Shown in pieces: positions 1-12,200 of a stretch of 64,000 nt of DNA. The position numbers and the translations under genes are program-made. Position 1 is the stretch's first letter. Each line of letters starts with the position of its first letter. The stretch comes from Priapulus caudatus (lineage: Eukaryota > Priapulida > Priapulimorpha > Priapulimorphida > Priapulidae): assembly GCF_000485595.1 (NCBI RefSeq), contig NW_014577502.1, forward strand, positions 29,471-93,470, given 5' to 3'. Under the pieces are notes generated by a model. It was not told the DNA's origin. It made no database searches and worked only from the letters and a program-made list of their open reading frames with translations.

Positions 1-831
1 ACTGCATCATAAATTGAAAAAAGCCATAATAGTGACAAAAGCACACAATGAGATTGCCCTCACAAAAAAACGCAGATTATAATAGAATCCATATGTAAAC
101 TGAATCTAATTACGCAGAAATAAATAACATGTCAGGACCAAAATTCCTTACAACGATGCACGCATGCGCACACCAGTCAAACGGCCGCAAAATTCCAATT
201 TGCTCAGCGTAGCACGATGTAATTTCTATTACAAAAAGAACCACCCCCTCCCTCCCTTTGCTTTCACCACAGCTCTCAATGGACTGCACATAGTGATCCG
301 AAGCAATGCTTCATCTCTTATCTACCTGTTCACGGATCAATAACCTATTTGCAGCAGGACTCTCGCTCGTAAAATGATATTCATTTTCATGCTCGTATGC
401 CGTGACTGCCTCGGTTAATGATATTGGACCAAATCCACGAAAAATATGAGATGCTCAACACCAGCTCTGCCCGCGTAGCCCTTCTCTTTTCAACGTCGCA
501 GAGTGAAGGGCTGACTACAGGTAGAGCTGATCAATTCATCAGCACATTTGGAAAGAAATAGAATACGGATGATGCATGCATATGCCTCGTTACACTTACA
601 TTCGGTCATAGGTATAGAGACAGCATACGTAATTATCTTTTTATAATTACACATATACTTGTTTCTACACTATCTGATTCGATTATCACTCAGTTGACCT
701 ATTTGGTTTTTGTAAAAGCCACGTGAAACATATTGGCAATAGGTATGATGCAAATCAGAAACTCATCCGTTTCACAGTTCATACATCTGATCCCCACAGT
801 TTAATGTAATTAATCAGATACACCAGTATCA
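1..831. other. Left-edge non-genic DNA
   Basis: No exon, long reading frame or clear repeat is visible in this stretch. It is moderately AT-rich and ends at the target-site duplication of the element that starts at 832. It lies downstream of the 3' end of the minus-strand B4GALT gene. Confidence 0.5.
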
Positions 832-1173
832 CAGGGCTGCCAACTCTCACGCATTGACCGTGAGACTCACGCATTTTGACCAAATCTCACGCTCTCACGC
901 TGATCTTACAATATCTCACGCGCAGCAAAAAAATGCTGAGATATCTCACTTCATGAATAAAACGCTGAAATATCTCACGCACAGCAAAAAAAAAATTTCA
1001 ATATCTGAAAACAGTCACTTTAGTATGCACCAAATTGCACAAATTGAAGTTATAAAATGCAAAAGCTCCCTACTGTGGGAGGTGGGAAACCCCCTCCCAC
1101 ATCAACCCCCCCGCTCGGTCGCTTCGATCCCTCGCATCTCACTCTCACCTATCACCCAATGTTGGCAGCCCTG
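832..1173. mobile_element. Short TIR element (MITE), 342 bp
   Basis: The ends are perfect 13-bp inverted repeats, CAGGGCTGCCAAC on the left and GTTGGCAGCCCTG on the right. They are flanked by the direct repeat GTATCA (826-831 and 1174-1179), read as the target-site duplication. The interior repeats a CTCACGC/ATATCTCAC motif many times. The short reading frames across it are made of these repeats and do not encode a transposase. The superfamily is not assigned. Confidence 0.8.
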
Positions 1174-1179
1174 GTATCA

Positions 1180-1845
1180 TATCACATCACTACACTCATA
1201 CACAATACTGTAAATCGCACAAATCAACCAACGCAACCAATCATGGCGCACTGCAGTTCTTCAGTGCAGGGAAACCATCCATGCCCCCTTAGTTTACGGA
1301 CTTGGTAACACAAACGAAAACATTAAGACATCTAATTACTATTACAGCGTAAATTAGGCGCCTTCGCCGGCAGCCTCTACTTAAGCACGACTAGTAATGC
1401 GTCTCGTCACTCCGTGATTGCTGAGTGGCGTGCGAAAATGTCACAAAAAGCGAGATTATGTTCACCACGTGCCCACGCACGCATGCTTTTGCATGACTAC
1501 AAATGGCTTGAATTGTTACAGGCACCGGGAGATACGGGAGTAAAGCAGCCCGACTCTGTACAGGCAAGTAACAGTCTAATAGTCGAGAGCTCGATAACAA
1601 ATCAGAATGCATGCAGCCAAAGAATTTCCAGTGATGTCACCACGCCAACCCTTTCTCAAGGTGCTTTGATGCGAAAATATCACGACGCCAACCAGTTGTG
1701 ATACAGCTAATGATGCAGGAAATGATATTACAGCATTTAAAGACAACAGATGTAGCAATCTCTTTACTTGTGATGCACATTGCCAAAGAAATACTAGTAC
1801 ATGGCATTGGGTGAACACTATTGTGGTATTCACCCTTACCGAAAT
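1180..1845. other. Non-genic stretch, no feature recognised
   Basis: Short overlapping frames exist on both strands (for example 1414-1701 plus and 1576-1833 minus), but none has a recognisable domain or convincing splice sites. I see no gene here. Confidence 0.4.
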
Positions 1846-2057
1846 ACTGCTGCTGCTGCTGTTGCTGTCGTTGATGATGTTGTTGTTGTTGTTGTTGTTG
1901 CTGCTGCTGCTGCTGCTACTGTTTCTACTTCCCCCTTCCCCATCCCCCTCCTCCTTCTGCTGCTGCTTCTGCTACTGCTGACCACTACTGCTGCTGCTAT
2001 TATTTTTTCTTCTCCACCCATCCTCCTCCTCCTCCTCCTCCTCCTCCTCCACCTCCT
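1846..2057. repeat. Compound trinucleotide microsatellite
   Basis: Runs of CTG/TTG/ATG-type triplets change to CTT/CTG and then to a CTC run near 2026-2055. Frames over it give poly-Ala, poly-Val, poly-Leu or poly-Ser on both strands, as expected of triplet repeats rather than protein. Confidence 0.85.
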
Positions 2058-2404
2058 GGTGTTGCTTGACCTTCAAGGCCTGACATGCAAGATACCAGTT
2101 AGTAGTGGACCTTCGCTACCACATCCACTTTCACACCCAGCCTCGCAAACTCACGTCTTCGCAGCACATCTTAGTCGTACCCCGGGTACACGCCAGCTGC
2201 TAGTGCTTCCGGAAAGAGAACAGCACTGGCCGAACGACAGTGTTACGTTCTCAGCACCACTGCGATAAACGAATCGTCCGCCACGGACAACGCCGACGGC
2301 AACAACGCCTACACGGTGTCAGCGCGCGGCACGCACGATGGCACCGACTCTCGAGAACGAACAAAGCGTTAATACTTAAGTAATGGAGCACACGATAGAC
2401 AGCA

Positions 2405-3123
2405 GGGGCCGGTTTCACGAAGCGTACTTAAGTATTGAATCGTGATTAAATCACTAATCATTATTAACTTCTCGTACTTAAATTAAAGTGAATGTTTCAC
2501 GAAGCTAAATTAACTTTAATCATGATTAACTTCTCGTACTTAAATTGAAGTGACTGTTTCACGAAGCGTAATTAACTTTAATCATGATTAAGTTAATCAC
2601 AATATTTAATTCTACTCAGGAGCATGATTAAATCCACTAATCATAATTAGTTGCTAGTACTAGAACTTAGAAGTAGGTAGTACTAGTATATTAAGTACGC
2701 TGCAGATTTTACAATTGGAAATTTTACTTCAATTTTTTCCCAAGGTAATTTAAATTATCTAAGATTTGCTGTACTACTTCAATCATTATAGTTACAAATT
2801 AATTCCTTTTCATGTACCGAACTTGAAGATATTTTTGGCGTATTGGTCCGCCATATTGAATACCGTCTAATTTGTTTTAGACTGGTACTCGCTCCCACCT
2901 CGATTACTCGATTCCCATCGAGGTAATCTATAAGGCAGAGAGGGAGCGAGTACCAGTCTGATTCATGTTGAAGTCGGCTAATATGTGATTTAGTTAATAT
3001 GTTACCTAAATTGCTTCGTGAAACAGATTTTTGACGTATGAATTAACTAATTACCGGAAGTTAAGCTTATGCATTAGTGATTTAATCATACTTAAGTTAA
3101 GTACGCTTCGTGAAACCGGCCCC
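2405..3123. mobile_element. Foldback TIR element, 719 bp, with nested hairpin
   Basis: The left end GGGGCCGGTTTCACGAAGCG is repeated inverted at the right end (3097-3123). Subterminal TTTCACGAAGC motifs recur several times inside (about 2494, 2553 and 3016), together with many ATTAA/TTAAT motifs. It has no transposase frame, so it is non-autonomous. An independent 81-bp hairpin (2879-2959) sits inside it. The element begins 120 bp beyond the stop codon of the B4GALT gene. Confidence 0.8.
2879..2959. mobile_element. 81-bp hairpin element, copy 1
   Basis: The arms AGACTGGTACTCGCTCCC and GGGAGCGAGTACCAGTCT are perfect inverted repeats. A diverged copy of the same hairpin lies at 44884-44962, so this is a dispersed mini-element and not a chance palindrome. 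Confidence 0.7.
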
Positions 3124-3242
3124 AGGAAGTTATTACACAAAGAAAACTTTCGTAGATTCGATAATGGAATCGGTGGCACACAACGCGAGCCCGCTTCTGA
3201 CCCACCGCCAATGCGTCGCGTCGATTGATATCACAGCCGCTT

Positions 3243-6200
3243 TCATCCGCCCGGCTGCTCGTCGATCGACTCGGCGTGTACCAGCTGAATGAGGGCGCGG
3301 TCGAGGCTGCCCGTCTGCTGTAGAGGCCGCCCTTCTGGAGCGTTTGGGTCGAGAGGCAGGATGAGGCCTTTAACTCGCGGCGTGTCGGATACGATATCGG
3401 CGAGCAGCCAGGTGCAGAGCGGACTCAACCGGCGCGATCTGAGCGTGTACTTCAACGAGTGAGGCCGTCGACGGGCAACACGTTCGCTCGTCGTGTCAGC
3501 AGATGCCATCTGCAAGGGCGACATTTCAGGTTTTAGTGAAGCTCATGTTGTCGTAGCTACTTTGCATGTGCAGTGGCTACGTCGTACACTGCCACTGCTA
3601 CTGCACATGTCGTTGTCATAGCTACATCACGTGTTGTCATAGCTATTCTACGTGTTTTATCGTAGGAACTTCACACATTGTCACAGCTAGTTCACATGTT
3701 ATCATATCTGTGTTACACATTGTCACAGCTAGTTCACATGTTATCATATCTGTGTTACACATTGTCACAGCTAGTTCACATGTTATCATATCTGTGTTAC
3801 ACATTTGTCACAGCTATGTCACATGTTTATTCATATCTGTGTTACACATTGTCACAGAGTTCACATGTTATCAATCTGTGTTACACATTGTCACAGCTAG
3901 TTCACATGTTATCCTATCTGTGTCACACATTGTCTTAGCTATGTCACACATTGTCACAGCTAGTTCACATGTTATCCTATCTGTGTCACACATTGTCTTA
4001 GCTATGTCACACATTGTCACAGCTAGTTCACATGTTATCATATCTGTGTCACAGATTGTCTTAGCTATGTCACACATTGTCACAGCTACAGGCCTTCATT
4101 TTTAAAGGGCGCGATCGCGCCCGCCGTCACCACACGCTCCCCAAATTGTGCCATGCTGTGCATGGCTCATCGGCGCAGCCTCCTCGGGCTTGTCTCTTCC
4201 TTCTGCCGGCCCTGCTCCTGTGAGGCGATGGTCACGCTGATAACTGTTGCACTGATGACGTCAAAACGTTCTAACCTAACGGTTTTACCTCACTGCCAAC
4301 ACCGCCACCACTAAACCCTCACACTAAACAACGCAGCCGCACGGCCGTCTGGAGCTCAATCTGACGGTCTGTTGCTACGATGTTATAAACGTAAAAGTTT
4401 CAGTCTGTGCGTAGCTACCACATTTGTTAGGCGCAGTAAATCAAAAAAAAAAAAACAAAAAAACATGCAGACACGCAGTTGCGTTGCACATCATTTGTCT
4501 AAAGACCGTCACTATCTCCCCCCCCAACCATGCGATTTTGGCTTTATTTTGAATTAAATGATACTTGCTCTTCACTTCGAATTTGTGTCATAGGATTTCA
4601 CAGGTATCTATTTTTATCATATCTATAAAGATGTTCCACACATCATGAGCATGGATCTCAAGTATAATTAGAGGGGGCCGGGGAGTCCTTCTCCCCACCT
4701 CCCTCCCTCCTCCCTCCCCCCTGCCTCCACTTCACTCCCCTTGCCTCTCACTTCCACCCCCTTACCTCCCTATTCTCCCTCCCCCTGCCTTCGACCTCCC
4801 TCCCCCTGTCCCTCCCACCTCCCATCCCCTTGCACACCATCTCGCACGACTAATTGTACCCCGTTCCCGCCTCGATACACAACGCGTATGCACCGTTTTC
4901 GTCCTGCTCCCCGTCTCAATTTACTACTCTCTCTCTGCTTTATCTTAGACATTTCTCTCTCCTCTCTTCTTAATTATATAAAAAAAATTAAAACCCAGCG
5001 ATGATGCCTTTTACTGCCCCTCATAAATGCTTTTCTTCCTTATGCCCTGAGATAATTGTTAGTGGGGAGGTGACAGTGGATGAGAGATTACATTACGTTC
5101 AAACTCATAAATCTATATAGTGGTCTCTAATATTTGCTATGGTAACAGGCTTATACTTGTTCGCCCTCACACTTTGGTAAATGGATACGCCGCCATAGCC
5201 TACTCGATATATGTTAAGAATTCAAGATGAAAAGTCAATTATTATATTATTATAATATTGGCTATCTAGTTAATATTTATTCGTTTAACAAAGACATGAG
5301 AATAAAATCTGAAATTTAAACTAGGGCCTTATAGTCTTGCCGGCGAGCATGCGCGCCGGTGCACAGTGCTAATCAATAATCAAGATGGGCATCGCTTCTG
5401 TTAAATCTCTACAGCTTAGGTACAGGCTAAAATCCAAGGTAAGTATAATTCAGGCAGTTGCTCAGCTGTGCAGTTAACAGGATGCATTAAGGTTGGCAGC
5501 AAACAATGTATGATTAAGAAGCGCCTAGCAGCCATGCGGCTGCCTAGTGTTTTTGCCTCGTGCAGCATTCACTGATTCATCATTCAGGCCTTCAGGAACC
5601 TAAGGCAGGTGCTATAGACAGACGTGCTTTAGCAAAATTCATATGCATTTTAAGCGAGCGTAAACCTTGCTTCAACAAACATTTGCGCTCTTTGCCAATT
5701 AAACTGTGCCAACTGTTAGCCTCACATTGACACAGCGTATGGCTCTAATAATAGCAAACAAAAAGCAGTTCAGTGCTTTTGCTTAACAAGTCAAACAAAT
5801 CAATGTTAACCCTCCTCTTGGGGTCAAAAGGTTGATCCGATCACTATACTCTTCGGCATGTCAGGCGGAAGGACTTTCATTGTCCTTTCAATGAAAGCCA
5901 TAAAAATTGCTAGCGTCACCGCCTGAAACAAAAAAGTTTTCAATCGCCCTCCGTCAACCATGCCTCCTCAAAGAAAATGCTCTAAAACTTGCCCTGCTGC
6001 CCACTGACCTTTGCACCTGTGACTTCAATTCGGCACAGTATGGCCTTTTCCTACCATGATTGCTATCACACCGACTATCACAGAGCCTAGGTCGCAGCCG
6101 TTTAGATTCGGTGCGCAATTCTGGCATTTCCTCCGATACCTTAGAGCTTAAGGGATGTTGAATTGTTCCCCCTTCTTTTACACCTCTTGACCTTTGACCT

Positions 6201-9200
6201 TTGACCCCCAGCTTCGACATCACAACTTGTTTTGATGATCCCCCCCCCAACGACCCGAATATCGTGACCGTACGTCGAGCGGTTAAGATTTGTGCCCAAC
6301 TGTTGACGGACGGACGGACGGACGACCGGACGACCGGACGGACGATCATGCGATTCTACAAGCTGCATCTGACTATGTCAGATGAGCTAAATATACATGT
6401 GTCGCCGCGCTATATATAGGCATTGTGATCCACAAAAATTAATCTATGGTGTGGGGACAGATATCATGATGCAAAAACCCTAACCCTAACCCTAATCCTA
6501 ACCCTAATCCTAACCCTAACCCTAACCCTAATCCTAATCCTAACCCTGACCCTAACCTTAATCCTAACACTATCCCAACACTAGTGCTGCCACGTTGCGG
6601 TCACCTCCCTCCACGCCCGGGGGATAGCATTACCCCATCATCGCGCCTCATAAAAATGGTTGAAATATCACTTACCAAAAGTTCCTTAGTAGGTATTATT
6701 ACAAATGTTAGCGACACACAACAATTTGTGGTGTGTAAGTAACTGAACGTATGACAGAGGTACAGGTTACTACCCTCTGGTTTATACAACTAGACAACAG
6801 CATCCAAATACAGGTACCTACACGGTAGCCACAAGTTACCTGCTCGTTTTCCACTATACGTGGCGAGAAGTGGCTACATACGTGGCTACTACGTACAAGT
6901 AATTTGGCTAGTTTGTTGATGGATTGTCATGATATTTCGTGCTAAAATATGCAGGTACATGGATTAGAGTCTCTAAGGATGAAGATCAGAATAAATAAAA
7001 CAAGTTTATTTTTACATCCGATCAACTCTTTTATTAATCTGTGTGCTAGTGTTGGGTTGTTAGATGAAAAGAATGTAATCATGACGAAGCCATTGAATGA
7101 ATGAAGGTGAAGATGAATAATAATCAGTAGATTGACATTGACCCAATTTTCGTTTTGGATTTCACTCTAGACTGAGGATTGGTCATGATTCCATCATCAC
7201 ACCCCAAGAGGCATGATGGAGAGCCCTTTTAAGGGTGTGATTTTTAGTGGAGCTCTCCATCATGCCTCTTAAGGGTGTGATTTTTTAGTGGAGCTCTCCA
7301 TCATGCCTCTTAAGGGTGTGATTATGGAGCGTGAAAAGACCCCCTATGGTGTCCTAGGGGAGTCATTAGTAGTCCTCCTGTACTTTTAAAATCTGAAAGC
7401 CTGCAGCTAGTTCACAAATTATCATATCTATGTCACACATTGTCTCAGCCACGTCACAATTGTCACAGCTAGTTCACATGTTATATATATGTCACAGATT
7501 GTCTTAGCTACATCACACATTGTCCCAGCTACGAAACCTGTTGTCATATCTATGTCACACATTGTCACATTTACTTCAATTGTTTCCATATCTCCTCTCG
7601 CTTTATCATATTAGTTACTATAACATATTATCATGGGGTCGAAGCTACTAAATCTGGACTTGGCCTCACCTAAATTTGTTTTCCGAAGCTTTCGTCTGAG
7701 CTTTATGACTGCTTAGTTTCGTGTCCTTATACCTTGCCATGGTGTGCTGATAGCGGGTCATCAGGATGTTACGGTGCTTCATTCTGGAATAAACAAACAT
7801 GGGTCAGCGATTACATCGGTGGTTGCATCACAACCTCAGCATAACACATTCTGTGAACGTCTACGTACGTCGTCATAGTACTTAGATATGATAACGTCAG
7901 GGGTGTATAATATAGATTATGCACTCTATAATATACTCCATATTATATAGATACTCTCTATTATACACGCCTGATAGCATTGCCCTAACATAGCAGGAGA
8001 GTATCACTCGGGCACTGTGTCTGTGTCTTGGCAAACACTCACGTGTTTGATAGACCAGCACTGTATCCGACATTGTCGTTTTTTATTGTTGCCGTTCCTG
8101 TTGTTGATGTTGTTGTTTTTGTTGTTGTTGTTATTGTTGTTGCTGCTGTTGTCGTCGTCGTCATTGTTCTGTTGAGATGTTTTCTGGTTTCATTCTTTGT
8201 CTCTATGTAAGGAGGCTATCACCTGGGTAATAGGGTAAGGAATCTCTCTCCCTCTCTCTCTCTCTACCTCTTTCCCTTCCTCTCATTCTCTTTCTCACCC
8301 CCTCTTTCCCTTCCTCTCATTCTCTTTCTCACCCCCTCTCTCCCTCCCTATGTTCCCTCCACTCTTGCTTGATGTCTCTCTCTCTCTCTCTCTCTTTTTC
8401 TATTTATCTCTTCCTTCTCTCTTTATCTTCCCCTCCCACTTCCTCTCTTCCTTCCTTCCTCCTCCTTTCTTTCCACATAATAGTAACGTCAGAATTGATA
8501 ATTATCATATGTACTAGTATCTGCCACCAAGCATCCTCAACATATATATAGCCTACTATAAAGCAAGCTCTACATAGATCACACGAGGGTTGAGTTGTCA
8601 TTAACCACCTTGTCAAGTTCAGCCAAAGACAACCGTGACATTTATGACTATATAATAACTGACAGATGATGCAGTACATGACAAGCCCGTTTGCAATTTC
8701 CACTGGTCTGGTAACAGATTATTACCATTTATTGCCTCGAGCCACTGCATAACAGGGTCAGTGTAGTGGCAGAAAAAATGCAAGTGGTGTGATGCCAGAA
8801 TTATTTAAGCGAAAGCTGGCGCATGCACGCACAGATCGCTGACACATGAGAGGGGGTGGGTGTGTGTGTGTGGGGGTGGGTGTGTGTGTGTGGGGGTGGG
8901 TGTGTGTGGATGGGAGGTAGGGTGTGTGTGTGGGGGGGGGGGTCAATGCAAAAGTATATTCATTATAGAATTTCAATTAAAATTATTTATTATTCATTAC
9001 CCAGTTCATGTTGATAAACAACAAAATATTGCAGATTTTTCCGTTGATTAAAGTTCTCCATTACGGCTCTATTCGCTAATTAATGAATGGATAAATGTTG
9101 TTAAATGCAGCCAATGGTAATGCCTCACAAATGTTTCATTACGTTAATAAGCGTATAAAGCTAGAATAATCTAGCAGAACGTTAGCAACGCACCCGGCAG

Positions 9201-12200
9201 TTAGATGCGATATGATATGACTACTAGGCACTTAAAAAAAAAAAAAACCCTAACCCTAACCCTAACCTAACCTAAACCCTAACCCTAACCCTAACCTAAC
9301 CTAAACCCTAAACCTAACCTAAACCCTAACCCTAACCCTAAAAAAAAATTAAATTAAATTAAATTAAAGTGCCTAGTAGTCATATCATATCGCATATAAC
9401 TGCCGGTTGCGTTAGCATGCAACTGCTGACAACAACTGCAAACACGTGACTAGATGTTGCTAGGTTACATGCCGTCATGTGAATAGTAGATAATGGATGT
9501 CTATTACCTTACGCCGGAACGTGATCTACACTCTACAGGGAACGTTTTATTTAATGACGGCAAAAGGGGAGGATGGTGAAAATCGAATGAGGAAGCGAAG
9601 TAGGTGAGTATAAGAGGGTCAGACAGAGAGCAAACTGAAAGAGTAGAGGCTAGGAAGGGAAACCAGGGGGCAGGAGCAGGGACAGAGACGAGGGGAAAAA
9701 AGTAGGAGTTTAGAGGTAAGGAGAAGAGGAGAGAATAGAAAGGCAAAAAAATAAAGGAGAAGATGGAAGATCCTAATCCTCCTAATATCCTATTATACCA
9801 ATATTGTTGTTGTTCTCCTCTACTTCCCCTCCTCTACCCCTTATAGTCCTCCTCCCCTCAATCTTCACCTTCCTCTCCTCCTCTTCCTATTCCTGCCCCT
9901 CTCACCTCTCCAGCACACAGTCTCCTGCTATCTAGTCCCTTCTATTTCCCATTAGCACGGATGCTGACCTTTGACCTGATTTAATACAGGTCAAAGGTCA
10001 GCTTAGGCATGGGCATTACCTTCGGTACATGTCATCGTCTTCTCCTCCCCAGCCGAAGTACAGGTTCGAGTAACCGTTCACCAATTCAAACATGTCTCTT
10101 CCCATCGCTGTCACACCTCCGAAGTTATTCTCAAACGTGAGCCTGCCATGCACGAATGACAACAATCAATACTCCAGCTCCAGGGGGACATTAATACACG
10201 GCTGTAATCACGGCATAATGAAAAAAGCTCTACTGGAGTAATTCGAGCGTTTAAAAGTGGGAAACGCTGTGAGAAACCACAGACGGGTCGAACGATTGAT
10301 TTATTTGGGAAAACTACAGTCAAGGTAGAGCATTGAAGCTGCTCACATATTCCTTGTGAAAATCTAATTCGTTCCATATATATTGTATACAGTCAAACCA
10401 GTATACAACAGTCACACACGGGAACCACCAAGATTGTCCTTTATTGAGATAACTGTATGTCGTATAGAAGTGGTTTCGCTGTATAAAGGCCACTCAAGAA
10501 ATATGACATTTATAGACAGGCGACCAACCATTCTATAGACCTTGTTCGCTAAAGCAGGGGACACGCCATGCGAATTTCGCTGCGATCACATCCGCAGCGA
10601 AAATATTTGCACCCGCATGCGATAATTGAGCAGACCAATTCGCTAGACCGCAGCGGACACACTACACGCGATCTACTGTCACCACACGGCTCCAACCATG
10701 GCTCCAACAGTCATGTGGTCATGTGATTAGCATACTGATCAATGATTCGCTGCATTATAACATCGACCAGCTTGATTTTCGCTTCCACGGACACATGATG
10801 CGAATTTGTACGCAGCGGTAAAAATCCGCAGCGAAAATATCAAACGTTTGATCGCTGCGAATTTCGGTGCGGATGAAATTCGCAGCGAAATTCACCCGCG
10901 CTTGAGCAGACACACATGCGAATTTCACTGTGATTTTAACAATTGCTGCGGACATGCGAATTAATTCGCATGGTGTGTCCCCCGCTTAATACAGGATTGA
11001 CTGTATGCCTAATTATTGTCATATATTGCTTCACTGGCTGTCACTACACAAGTGACCACTGAACACCAGAGCAATATTACTTAGGCCACCTTTTTTTGTT
11101 TTGTTGGTTTACAGAATTTTTGTTGTTGTTGTTGACTCGGTAGGGTAAAATAAAAAAAATAAAAAAATTGTCGTTTTGTCAGATCAAACAAGTCAAAATA
11201 CAGTGATACTGTTATACATAATATTAAAGTATTTTAAGAAAACTAAATGAAAACAAAACTCAACTTGTAATTATTTTTACTTTTATTATAAACTGTTTGT
11301 GCAAGTTTACTATTTTTTTTATTCATATTTCTTAGAGAAAAAGTCGGCGGGAATAAAAAATACAGATTTTCAATTTTTATTTTTTTTCGTTTTTTTTCTT
11401 GAAAATTCGGGTTGGCGGATCTGTAAACCAACAAAATAAAAAATTCTCGCCTTACTACCACTGCATGTAATCTGCAGCACCATCTATCTGGTGTGGGTAA
11501 TAAAAACTATACTATCCTACACTTTCCACCTTAGTTCAAGATGAGGTACTAGGAACTATAGCTCATAGGGTCTATGTCCCCCAGGGTACTATCGGAGGGT
11601 ACCCAGGGTACGGTTCGATATATCGGAAGATTCAGAACGTACCCTGGTAACTATCTGATATGGTTAGGGTTAGGGTTAAGGTTAGGGTTATGGTTAGTAT
11701 TAGGGAGTAGGCGTAGGCGACTCCCTAGTCCCTAGACTCGTTAGTGGAGTAGGCGAGGTACGGTCCGGCATATTAGATAGTACCAGGGTACGTTCCAATA
11801 TATCGAACCGTACCCAGGGTACCCTCCGATTGTACCCTGGGGGACATAGACCCTCTCAGCGGAACTATCGGCGTCAATTCTCATACGAGTGCCAAAACTG
11901 TGTATAATGTGTATTACACATATACATGCAGAACTACTGCACGCGGATATGGCAAATCAACATACAAGAACGTACGGGCACAGATTCTCACAACCGTGCC
12001 TGATATATATATATATAAACACACATGAACACGCAGAACTAACAGTGTGGACCACCATGACAGGCTAACTAATGATTCTTCTGACACACTGTATACATTT
12101 ACACATACTTGAAGTCCATGGAATCTATGGCGGTGGATAGGTGCACAGGCTGACCTGGGCTCGCGTATGTTAGTCTGTCATCTTCTGGTAGCAAGTCGAC

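Noticed and set aside
3670-4085. Regularly spaced repeats considered as a CRISPR array
   Set aside because: The units are continuous tandem repeats without unique spacers, in an animal intron.
3566-4105. 179-codon plus frame of periodic SHVI/LHIVTA repeats
   Set aside because: Direct translation of the 41-bp minisatellite inside B4GALT intron 5; codon period follows the repeat unit.
6476-6575. CCCTAA array considered as a chromosome end
   Set aside because: It is short, degenerate and lies inside an intron with gene exons on both sides.
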